Below, one piece after another: positions 1-5,797 of a stretch of DNA of 9,444 bases. This stretch comes from Paracoccaceae bacterium (lineage in GTDB: Bacteria > Pseudomonadota > Alphaproteobacteria > Rhodobacterales > Rhodobacteraceae), in contig WFTU01000418.1 of the NCBI GenBank assembly GCA_015485375.1, positions 1 through 9,444 on the forward strand, given 5' to 3'. A program made the position numbers and the translations under genes. The notes below the pieces were generated by a model. It was not told where the DNA came from, did no database searches, and saw only the letters and a program-made list of their open reading frames with translations. The number at the start of each line of letters is the position of its first letter. Positions within the stretch are counted from its first letter, which is position 1.

Positions 1-49
1 TTTTCAGGCAGAGTAGCTTCGACCCTTTTCGCATTACACAGGAGGTAGC

Positions 50-145
50 CTAATAATACGCCCGGCCCTTCAACTCGTACAGTATCTCCGCCATGCGGGG
101 GTAATCGGCGCGCTCGAACATCGGTTTCCCGAAGCCATCATCGCC
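50..145 (-). pseudogene. fragment resembling a phage-type D12 DNA adenine methyltransferase
   Basis: On the minus strand an open frame ending in TAG at 52-50 reads GDDGFGKPMF followed directly by ERADYPRMAEILYELKGR, then AYY and stop. This recalls the segment of D12-class N6-adenine methyltransferases after the DPPY motif, where a GYG-like stretch and an F..R.DY.RMAEIL...KGR helix precede the LSxND motif. LSxND is missing because the frame stops just after KGR, and no DPPY is visible upstream, where the frame runs into the AT-rich spacer and the tRNA fragment. It is therefore a remnant of about 32 codons, not a working gene. It lies on the side of the tRNA fragment where an integrated element would sit. 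The family call rests on remembered motif similarity and could be wrong. Confidence 0.35.
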
Positions 146-228
146 GGAAATTCTGTGAAAAACTGTCAAAACCCAAGAAATCGTTGCTCGCACCCACTCC
201 TGACCCACTCTTAGGCGCGCAGGCCGCA

Positions 229-268
229 AAGCTGGTTGTCGCGGGTTCGAACCCCGTCGCCCGCTCCA
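229..268 (+). pseudogene. 3' half of a tRNA (tRNA-Gly type), 5' half missing; probable attachment-site scar
   Basis: The tRNA 3' architecture is clear: variable loop TTGTC (236-240), T-stem GCGGG (241-245), T-loop TTCGAAC (246-252), T-stem CCCGT (253-257), acceptor 3' strand CGCCCGC (258-264), discriminator T265 and encoded CCA (266-268), then TTTTT. The acceptor CGCCCGC with T73 implies a 5' end GCGGGCG, typical of bacterial tRNA-Gly, and the AAGCTGG before the variable loop fits the 3' anticodon stem of a TCC or CCC tRNA-Gly. The 26 bases that should hold the 5' acceptor and D-arm show no match. The upstream anticodon strand GCAGG (219-223) pairs at only three of five positions, and base 33 would be C. 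It is therefore not a functional tRNA. tRNA-Cys also has U73, but usually ends GCCTCCA. Confidence 0.65.
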
Positions 269-369
269 TTTTTCCCCTCCTCACGCCTTCGTGCCTGCCC
301 GTTACACATCGGCACTTGACCTTCCAGCGCAGTAAAGGGAATCTGCGGGGCAGAAAAAGGACCGCGTTT

Positions 370-1314
370 ATGAATGACCAAAGCCCCTCGCTGAACAAAT
401 TTTCCCATCCCGATATTACCGCCAAGGGAGAGGTGCGGGCCTCGGTCGCGCTGACGGGGGCGAAGACGTTGTGGTTCAACACCGGCACGCTGTGCAACAT
501 CACCTGCGTGAATTGCTATATCGAGAGCAGTCCGGAGAATGACCGGCTGGTCTATATGACCGCCGACGAGGTTTCGGATTTCCTCGACCAGATTGGCGAG
601 CGGGACTGGCCGGTGACGGAGATCGGGTTTACCGGTGGCGAGCCGTTCATGAACCCCGAGATTATCGAGATGATCCGCCGTCCGCTGGAGCGCGGGTTCG
701 AGGTGCTGGTGCTGACCAACGCCATGCGCCCGCTGATGCGCCCGCGTGTGCAGGCGGGGTTGCTGGCGCTGGGGGCGGAGTTCGGCGAGCGGCTGACGCT
801 GCGGGTCTCGCTGGATCACTACAAGCGCAACCTGCATGACGAGGAGCGCGGCGCGGGGGCTTATGACTGCACGCTGGACGGCATGCGCTGGCTGCGCGAC
901 AACGGGTTCCGCATGGCGGTGGCCGGCCGGACGATCTGGGGTGATACGGATGCCGACAGTCGCGCCGGATACGGGGCACTGTTTGCGGCCGAGGGGTTCG
1001 ATATCGATCCGAAAAATCCGGCGATGACCGTGCTGTTCCCCGAAATGGACGAGAGCGTCGATGTGCCGGAGATCACCACCGCCTGCTGGGGTATTCTGAA
1101 CAAGCGGCCCGACGATATGATGTGTGCGACCTCGCGTATGGTGGTGAAACGCAAAGGGGCGGAGAAACCGGTGGTGCTGGCCTGCACCCTGCTGGCCTAC
1201 TCGCCGGAGTTCGAGATGGGGGAAACGCTGGCCGAAGCCGAACGGGACGTGAAGCTGAACCACCGCCATTGTGCCAAGTTCTGCGTATTGGGCGGCGCGA
1301 GTTGTAGCGCGTGA
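370..1314 (+). CDS. radical SAM / Fe-S oxidoreductase with C-terminal cysteine cluster
   Basis: A 314-residue radical SAM enzyme. The S-adenosylmethionine cluster motif is C42-x3-C46-x2-C49 (CNITCVNCY), with GGEP at 89-92 on the following strand, so cleavage of SAM to a 5'-deoxyadenosyl radical is expected. Six more cysteines lie in the C-terminal third (C239, C252, C272, C301, C305, C312), the last three in HCAKFCVLGGASCSA at the extreme C terminus. This resembles the auxiliary-cluster regions (SPASM/twitch-like) of COG0535-type enzymes, but I cannot assign a named family or substrate. No signal peptide or membrane segment is seen, so it is probably cytosolic. The ATG at 370 is chosen because AAAAAGGA (354-361) lies 8 bases upstream; the frame stays open further upstream only by reading through the tRNA fragment. 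It appears monocistronic. No precursor-peptide gene is evident beside it. Confidence 0.9.
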   Translation: MNDQSPSLNKFSHPDITAKGEVRASVALTGAKTLWFNTGTLCNITCVNCYIESSPENDRLVYMTADEVSDFLDQIGERDWPVTEIGFTGGEPFMNPEIIEMIRRPLERGFEVLVLTNAMRPLMRPRVQAGLLALGAEFGERLTLRVSLDHYKRNLHDEERGAGAYDCTLDGMRWLRDNGFRMAVAGRTIWGDTDADSRAGYGALFAAEGFDIDPKNPAMTVLFPEMDESVDVPEITTACWGILNKRPDDMMCATSRMVVKRKGAEKPVVLACTLLAYSPEFEMGETLAEAERDVKLNHRHCAKFCVLGGASCSA

Positions 1315-1315
1315 T

Positions 1316-1389
1316 GTAGGGTGTGTGCTTCGCACGCACCGTCCCCGATTTCCGGTAGCGCAATGGTGCGTGGAGACCACGCACCCTAC
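1316..1389. repeat. REP/MITE-like double-hairpin palindrome between convergent genes
   Basis: Two 25-base arms form an imperfect inverted repeat: 1316-1340 begins GTAGGGTG and 1365-1389 ends CACCCTAC, with 20 of 25 positions matching after reverse complementing. Each arm also folds alone. The left arm is GGTGTGTGC-TTC-GCACGCACC, a 9-bp stem with one G-U pair. The right arm is GGTGCGTGG-AGA-CCACGCACC, a perfect 9-bp stem. The 24-base spacer is 1341-1364. The element starts 2 bases after the radical SAM stop codon and ends 3 bases before the aroB stop. The layout is typical of dispersed intergenic REP/BIME-type repeats. It may also help terminate both converging transcripts, although no T-run follows either hairpin. 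Confidence 0.75.
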
Positions 1390-1392
1390 GGG

Positions 1393-2508
1393 TTATCTTG
1401 CCGCCAGCGCGTCGGCCAGAACATCGCGCACAACGTCCATATCCACGTCCCGTGACACGAAGGCCTCGCCAATGCCGCGGGCGAGGATGAAGGCGATTTT
1501 GCCGTCCACGACTTTCTTGTCTTGCCCCATCAGCGCGATCAGGCCGTCGGCGTCGGGGAGGTCTCCGGCGATGTCGGACAGGTCTTTCTTCATGCCCATC
1601 GCGGCGAGGTGTTCGCGCACGCGGCTCGGGGCCTCTTGCGCGCACAGGCCGAGGCGCTGGGACAGCTCGAAGGCCAGCGCGCAGCCGATGGCGACGCCCT
1701 CGCCGTGCAGCAGGCGCTCGGAGTAGCCGGTGGCGGCTTCCAGCGCGTGGCCGAAGGTGTGGCCGAGGTTGAGGAGCGCGCGGTCGCCGCGTTCCTTTTC
1801 GTCGCGCGCGACGATTTCGGCTTTCATCTCGCAGGAGCGGCGCACGGCGCGGATGCGGTTTTCCATGTCGCCTGAGGCCATCGAGGGGCCGTTCTGTTCG
1901 AGCCACTCGAAGAATGTCGCGTCACCAAGCAGGCCGTATTTCACCACCTCGCCGTAGCCGGAGATAAACTCGCGCGGATCGAGCGTATCGAGGACGGATG
2001 TGTCGGCCAGCACCAGTTTGGGCTGGTGGAAAGCGCCGATCAGGTTCTTGCCCTGTGTGGAGTTGATGCCGGTCTTGCCACCCACCGAACTATCCACCTG
2101 TGCCAGCAGGCTGGTTGGGATCTGGATGAAATCGACGCCGCGGCGCAGGATGGCGGCGGCGAAGCCGGCGAGGTCTCCGATGACGCCGCCGCCAAAGGCG
2201 ATGACGATATCGTCGCGCTCGACACGCTGTTCGATCAACCACTCGACCGCCTGTTCCAGACCGGGCCAGCCTTTGGTTTTCTCGCCCGGGGTCAGGGCCA
2301 GCGCCGCGCTTTCGATGCCGGCGGCGGCGAGGCCGTTCTGCAAGGTTTCCAGATGCAGGGCGGCGACGTTTTCGTCGGTCAGGATCGCCACTTTCGGGCG
2401 TTTCAGGAACGGTTTGATGCGCTCACCGGCGCTGGCGAGCAGACCCGGGCCGATTACGATGTCATAGGTGCGCCCCGGCAGGTCCACGTTCAGGGTTTCG
2501 ATAGTCAT
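1393..2508 (-). CDS. aroB: 3-dehydroquinate synthase
   Basis: AroB converts DAHP to 3-dehydroquinate, the second step of the shikimate pathway, in the cytosol using NAD+ and a divalent metal. The protein is 371 residues, close to the usual 360-370. The N-terminal Rossmann part carries GGGVIGD (106-112) followed by IPTSLLAQVDSSVGGKTGIN (130-149), the family's NAD/substrate signature. Probable metal ligands are E187 (GYGEVVK), H250 (NLGHTFGHALE) and H268 (LLHGEG), matching the E, H, H set of the E. coli enzyme. The start ATG at 2508 is preceded 6 bases upstream by AAGGA and overlaps the aroK stop as ATGA, so translation is probably coupled to aroK. Full length, no missing catalytic residue. Confidence 0.97.
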   Translation of the reverse strand: MTIETLNVDLPGRTYDIVIGPGLLASAGERIKPFLKRPKVAILTDENVAALHLETLQNGLAAAGIESAALALTPGEKTKGWPGLEQAVEWLIEQRVERDDIVIAFGGGVIGDLAGFAAAILRRGVDFIQIPTSLLAQVDSSVGGKTGINSTQGKNLIGAFHQPKLVLADTSVLDTLDPREFISGYGEVVKYGLLGDATFFEWLEQNGPSMASGDMENRIRAVRRSCEMKAEIVARDEKERGDRALLNLGHTFGHALEAATGYSERLLHGEGVAIGCALAFELSQRLGLCAQEAPSRVREHLAAMGMKKDLSDIAGDLPDADGLIALMGQDKKVVDGKIAFILARGIGEAFVSRDVDMDVVRDVLADALAAR

Positions 2509-3077
2509 GGATTTTCCTTGTTTGTCTGGACGTGCTTTTGCAGGGCCTCGACGATATCGGCGACCACCGCTTCGTGCAGCGCGCCCGCGTGGCTTTCCAC
2601 GGTCATATCGGCCTCGGCGTAGACCGGATAACGGGCTTCGAGCAGGGCCGCGAGGACATCGCGGGCGTTTTCCTGTTGCAGCAACGGGCGGCCCGGTTTG
2701 CCTTTGACACGGTTCCACAGGGTTTCCAGATCGGCCTTGATCCAGACGGAATAGCCGCGTTCGAGGATCAGGGCGCGGATTTCGGGCGACATGAAGGCGC
2801 CGCCGCCTGTGGCGAGGATGCAGGGTTCGCCCTCCAGCAGCCGTGCGATGACCCTGCTTTCGCCGTCGCGGAAATACTGCTCGCCGAAGCGCTCGAAAAT
2901 TTCGGGGATCGACAGGTTGGCAGCGGTTTCGATTTCATGGTCGGAATCGACAAACGGCACGCCGAGGCGGTCGGCCAGCCGGCGCCCCACCGTCGATTTT
3001 CCAGCCCCCATCAGCCCGACCAGAACCACCGTCCGGTCGAGGCGCAAGGGAGGCAGGTTTTCGCCGTGTTCCGCCAT
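2505..3077 (-). CDS. aroK: shikimate kinase
   Basis: Shikimate kinase phosphorylates shikimate at the 3-hydroxyl with ATP, in the cytosolic pathway to chorismate. The chosen product is 190 residues, slightly longer than E. coli AroK (173) because of a 12-15 residue N-terminal extension. Walker A is GLMGAGKST (21-29). Substrate residues follow the family pattern: D46 in the VDSD stretch, R70 in YFRDGE, the GGG at 91-93, the lid arginine R130 in GRPLL, and R149 in EARYPVY. The ATG at 3077 is chosen because GGGGAAG (3086-3092) lies 8 bases upstream. An ATG at 3110 and a GTG at 3125 in the same frame have no comparable site. The TGA stop overlaps the aroB start by four bases; the pair forms one operon. 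Confidence 0.96.
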   Translation of the reverse strand: MAEHGENLPPLRLDRTVVLVGLMGAGKSTVGRRLADRLGVPFVDSDHEIETAANLSIPEIFERFGEQYFRDGESRVIARLLEGEPCILATGGGAFMSPEIRALILERGYSVWIKADLETLWNRVKGKPGRPLLQQENARDVLAALLEARYPVYAEADMTVESHAGALHEAVVADIVEALQKHVQTNKENP

Positions 3078-3199
3078 TTCCGAAACTTCCCCAATTGGGT
3101 GATTGCCCATAAGCGCCAGTTGCACTAGGTTCTCTATGCACGATTTGCACGAGGTTTAAAACACCGGTAATGTCAAAAGACGCCGGAGGAGCAGGTTCT
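3078..3199. promoter_or_regulatory. divergent intergenic region between aroK and the small membrane-protein operon
   Basis: This 122-base gap must carry start signals for aroK-aroB (leftward) and the 3200-5797 operon (rightward). For the rightward unit, TTGCAC (3146-3151) and TAATGT (3169-3174) are 17 bases apart; each matches three of six consensus positions, so this is only a weak candidate. TGCAC occurs three times (3122-3126, 3138-3142, 3147-3151), the last two in a 9-base tandem. That could be an operator or chance. GGAGGA (3185-3190) is the ribosome site of the 44-codon gene, 9 bases before its ATG. Confidence 0.4.
3086..3092 (-). promoter_or_regulatory. ribosome binding site deciding the aroK start
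   Basis: On the minus strand GGGGAAG stands 8 bases before the ATG at 3077. The alternative in-frame starts at 3110 and 3125 lack a purine-rich site at suitable spacing, so this site favours the 190-residue form. Confidence 0.6.
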
Positions 3200-3334
3200 A
3201 TGTTTCGACTGATCAAATTTCTATTCTATCTCGCCGTTATCGGGGGGATCGGCCTTGTCGGCTACGCCCTGTTTTTCGAGTTGCCCGCGCCGCAGAACGA
3301 AGTGACGGTGACCATCGAACCCAATCTGGATTGA
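3200..3334 (+). CDS. small single-span membrane protein, function unknown
   Basis: A 44-residue protein beginning MFRLIKFLFYLAVIGGIG. Residues about 7-26 form one hydrophobic, glycine-containing membrane span after a short positive N terminus (R3, K6), and residues 27-44 form a proline-containing acidic tail ending in PNLD. The positive-inside pattern suggests an inner-membrane protein with its short C-terminal tail in the periplasm; an uncleaved signal anchor is likely, since no AxA site follows the span. GGAGGA ends 9 bases before the ATG, a strong initiation site. The TGA is followed after 3 bases by the ATG of the 517-residue exported protein, which has a poor ribosome site of its own, so translational coupling is likely. 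I do not recognise a named family. Strong signals and tight spacing support a real gene. Confidence 0.75.
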   Translation: MFRLIKFLFYLAVIGGIGLVGYALFFELPAPQNEVTVTIEPNLD

Positions 3335-3337
3335 TCC

Positions 3338-4891
3338 ATGCGGAAGTTTCTTGCTCTTGCGGTGGCCGGCGGAATGCTCGGACTGCCTGTTTACGGGCAG
3401 GAACCGATCAGCGCCATCGGCTGGCTGAGCGAAAGCATCAAGAACCCGCCGCCGTTTGAAATCTCGCCGGAATTTCCGCCGCTGGAGCCGGATTTGAACC
3501 TCGCGATCTCGGAAAAGAAGGGGCTGGACGGGCTTAGCCCCGATGCGATCGGATTGCTGGCGCCCTCGGTCACGGGATTTCCTGTCGGCATGTGGGGCGA
3601 TATGAGTGTGGACGAGGTGGTGGAGGCCATCCGCGGTTTCCCGAAAACCAACCTGCCCGCCGCGCATGACCTGTTCCACCGGATATTGCTGGCGCAAGCC
3701 AATCCGCCGCGCGGCAGCAATCATACGGGGCTGGTGTTACAGGCGCGGGTGGATCGCCTGTTCGAAATGGGCGCGCTGGATGCGGCCGAGGCCCTCGTGA
3801 CCCTCGACAGTCCGGTCAGTCGGGAGATGTTTGACCGGACTTTCGACATTGCCATTCTGACCGACCGCACGCTGAAAGTATGCGAGGCGCTGGCCAATGC
3901 GCCGGCCCTGACCGACGATTTGTCGAAACGGGTTTACTGTCTGGCGCGCAGTGGCGACTGGAATGCAGCGGCGATTACGCTTTCGCTCGGGGCCAGTATC
4001 GGAGCGATTCCGCGGCAGCGGGAATTGCTGCTGATCCGTTTCCTCGATCCGCAGATGTTCGAGGGCGCGCCCGATCCCGAAGTGCCCGACCCGCTGGAGC
4101 CGATGGATTTCGTATTGCGCGAGGCGGTGTTCCTGCCGCGCCCGAGCGGGCCGCTACCCCTGCCCTATCTCTATCGTGACACGGAATCGCGTGCGCCGCT
4201 ACGGGCGCGGATCGAGGCGTCGGAGCGGCTGGTGAAATCGGGGGCCTTGCCGTCACCGATATTGTTCGAAGCCTATCGCACCGGTAATCCGGCGGCATCG
4301 GGCGGGGTTTGGGGGCGGCAGAGGGCCGTGCAGTCGCTGGATCGCGCACTGGAAAGCGGCGCGCCGGAGGGCGTCGCGGCGGCCTTGCAGGAGGCGGTTC
4401 AGGTGATGGCCGAAGCCGGGTTGTTAACCGAGTTTGCAACGGAGTTCGGCGATGCGCTGGCGGAACTCCCCTATGATCCGGCGATGGCGGCAGCGGTTGG
4501 AGACTTGCTCGATGTGGTGCATCTGGCCGGACTGGATGCGCCGGAGTGGGAAGATTATGCCGAACCGGACCCGCGCCGCGATCTGGCGCGGCGGCTGGTG
4601 CAGCGGGAGCCGCTCGGGACAGCACCGGAGGGTGACGCGATGGTGCAGGCAATCACGGCGACAATGGCCGGAAGTGCGCCGGACAGTCCGATGGCCAAAC
4701 GGCTGGGCGATATGCTGGCCAAAGGCAACACGGCGCAGGCTCTGCTCGGGGCGATGAAGCTGCTCTCGAACGGGGCGGCGGCGGATCCGGGGAGTGTGGG
4801 CAGCGGATTGTATATCCTGCGCGAGGCCGGTCAGGACGCGGCAGCGCGCCGGATTGCCGTGCAGATTTTGTTGCTGCCCGAGGCGTTATAG
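3338..4891 (+). CDS. exported helical-repeat protein, function unknown
   Basis: A 517-residue protein with a clear N-terminal signal peptide: MRKF, a hydrophobic core (about residues 5-18), then a probable cleavage site after VYG (20), giving a mature start at QEPIS. No later membrane span is evident, so it is probably periplasmic. The mature part opens with a proline-rich stretch (about 36-52) and then appears almost entirely helical, rich in Ala/Leu with repeated A-L-x-x-A patterns such as FEMGALDAAEALVTL (142-156) and YCLARSGDWNAAAITL (200-215). This resembles a TPR-like alpha-solenoid, although no single repeat is clear enough to count. The only cysteines, C182 and C201, could form a disulfide. 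It sits 3 bases after the small membrane protein gene and directly abuts xerD. I do not recognise the family; an envelope scaffold or assembly role is only a guess. Confidence 0.85.
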   Translation: MRKFLALAVAGGMLGLPVYGQEPISAIGWLSESIKNPPPFEISPEFPPLEPDLNLAISEKKGLDGLSPDAIGLLAPSVTGFPVGMWGDMSVDEVVEAIRGFPKTNLPAAHDLFHRILLAQANPPRGSNHTGLVLQARVDRLFEMGALDAAEALVTLDSPVSREMFDRTFDIAILTDRTLKVCEALANAPALTDDLSKRVYCLARSGDWNAAAITLSLGASIGAIPRQRELLLIRFLDPQMFEGAPDPEVPDPLEPMDFVLREAVFLPRPSGPLPLPYLYRDTESRAPLRARIEASERLVKSGALPSPILFEAYRTGNPAASGGVWGRQRAVQSLDRALESGAPEGVAAALQEAVQVMAEAGLLTEFATEFGDALAELPYDPAMAAAVGDLLDVVHLAGLDAPEWEDYAEPDPRRDLARRLVQREPLGTAPEGDAMVQAITATMAGSAPDSPMAKRLGDMLAKGNTAQALLGAMKLLSNGAAADPGSVGSGLYILREAGQDAAARRIAVQILLLPEAL

Positions 4892-5797
4892 ATGGCGCAC
4901 CGGTGGCTCCCTGTTTTTCTGGAAGCAATGCAGGCCGAGCAGGATGCGGCGGTGAACACCCTCAAGGCCTATGCCCGTGATCTGGAGGATTTTACCGGCT
5001 GGCTGGAGCGGCAGGGGAAAACGCCCGAGACAGCGCGGCGGGACGATATCGAGACCTATCTGGTGCAGCTCGAGGCGCAGGGGCTGGCGGCGGCGACACG
5101 GGCGCGGAGGCTCTCGGCGGTGCGGCAGATTTATCGCTTTGCCTTTCTGGAGGGCTGGCGCTCCGATGATCCGGCGGCGCAGATCCGCGGGCCGAAGCGC
5201 GGGCGCAAGCTGCCGCAGACCCTGAGCGAGGCGGATGTGGATGCCTTGCTGGATGTGGCACGGAAATTCGGGCGCTCGAAAGACGAGAAGTTGCGCAACA
5301 CCTGCCTGATGGAACTGCTCTATGCCACCGGGCTGCGGGTGTCGGAACTGGTCGGCCTGCCGGTTTCGGCGGCGCGGGGCGATCCGCGCATGATACTGGT
5401 GCGCGGCAAAGGCGGGCGGGAACGTATGGTGCCGCTCTCGCCACCGGCGCGGGAGGCGCTGGCCAAGTGGCTGAAAGCGCGGGATGCCGAGCAGGAACGG
5501 GTGCGGGGCAAGTCGCCCTACCTGTTCCCGTCGCGCGGGAAGAAGGGGCATCTGACACGCGAGGGGTTCTTTGGCCTCGTCAAGAAAATGGCATTGCAGG
5601 CAGGGCTGGACCCCGCCGGGGTCTCGCCGCACACCCTGCGCCATGCTTTTGCCACGCATTTGCTGGCGAACGGAGCCGATTTGCGCTCGATCCAGATGCT
5701 GCTGGGACATGCGGACGTGGCGACGACCGAGATTTATACCCATGTGCTGGAGGAACGCCTGAAATCATTGGTGCTGGAGAAACACCCGCTGGCCTAG
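4892..5797 (+). CDS. xerD: tyrosine recombinase XerD
   Basis: XerD acts with XerC at the dif site to resolve chromosome dimers, activated by FtsK at the septum. The 301-residue length matches the family (E. coli XerD 298). The N-terminal SAM-like core-binding domain covers about residues 1-90; the catalytic domain follows. All catalytic residues are present: R149 (ATGLRVSEL), K173 (RGKGGRER), H247 and R250 (SPHTLRHAFATHLLANGADL), H273 (LLGHADVATT) and nucleophile Y282 (EIYTHV). The ATG follows the previous gene's TAG with no gap, and GAGG (4880-4883) lies 8 bases upstream, so the start is well supported. XerC is the main alternative; the LLGHADVATTEIYTHV end and length favour XerD. No dif site is seen in the window. 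Its position in a housekeeping operon rules out a mobile-element integrase. Confidence 0.93.
   Translation: MAHRWLPVFLEAMQAEQDAAVNTLKAYARDLEDFTGWLERQGKTPETARRDDIETYLVQLEAQGLAAATRARRLSAVRQIYRFAFLEGWRSDDPAAQIRGPKRGRKLPQTLSEADVDALLDVARKFGRSKDEKLRNTCLMELLYATGLRVSELVGLPVSAARGDPRMILVRGKGGRERMVPLSPPAREALAKWLKARDAEQERVRGKSPYLFPSRGKKGHLTREGFFGLVKKMALQAGLDPAGVSPHTLRHAFATHLLANGADLRSIQMLLGHADVATTEIYTHVLEERLKSLVLEKHPLA

Larger units (their letters stand above)
1..369. other. gene-free left end with integration-scar features
   Basis: No intact gene is supported here. The long open frames that cross this stretch read through a tRNA T-arm and are spurious. Contents are a decayed minus-strand coding remnant (50-145), an AT-richer spacer (about 146-215), a tRNA 3' half (229-268) followed by five T residues, and the 5' leader of the radical SAM gene. 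A TTGACC at 316-321 could be a -35 element for that gene, but no good -10 lies 17 bases downstream, so no promoter is called. Confidence 0.6.

Noticed and set aside
229..268. tmRNA (ssrA) or tRNA-Cys as the source of the tRNA 3' half
   Set aside because: tmRNA 3' ends carry an ACCA and alphaproteobacterial tmRNA is a permuted two-piece gene. tRNA-Cys usually ends GCCTCCA, and the apparent GCA anticodon here would follow C33 in a poorly paired arm.
184..369. 62-codon N-terminal extension of the radical SAM protein
   Set aside because: The extension is translated tRNA 3' half (the SNPVARS-type peptide) and leader; the ATG at 370 has a good ribosome site.
211..1380. 389-codon minus-strand open frame opposite the radical SAM gene
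   Set aside because: Low-complexity His/Arg/Gln-rich translation with no domain; it runs through the tRNA fragment and the palindromic repeat. It is a high-GC shadow of the true gene.
2509..2718. 70-codon N-terminal extension of aroB
   Set aside because: It lies within aroK in another frame, is Arg/Gly/Pro-rich, and aroB aligns to family length from the ATG at 2508 with a good ribosome site.
2532..3128. 198-codon plus-strand frame opposite aroK
   Set aside because: No recognisable motif; aroK carries full Walker A and substrate motifs on the minus strand.
4886..5743. 285-codon minus-strand frame opposite xerD
   Set aside because: Arg/His/Gln/Pro-rich shadow; xerD has every catalytic residue on the other strand.
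4892..5797. Reading the tyrosine recombinase as the integrase of the putative integrated element
   Set aside because: It lies 4.6 kb beyond the tRNA scar on the chromosomal side, in a housekeeping operon, with XerD length and C-terminal motif; it is not adjacent to the attachment site.
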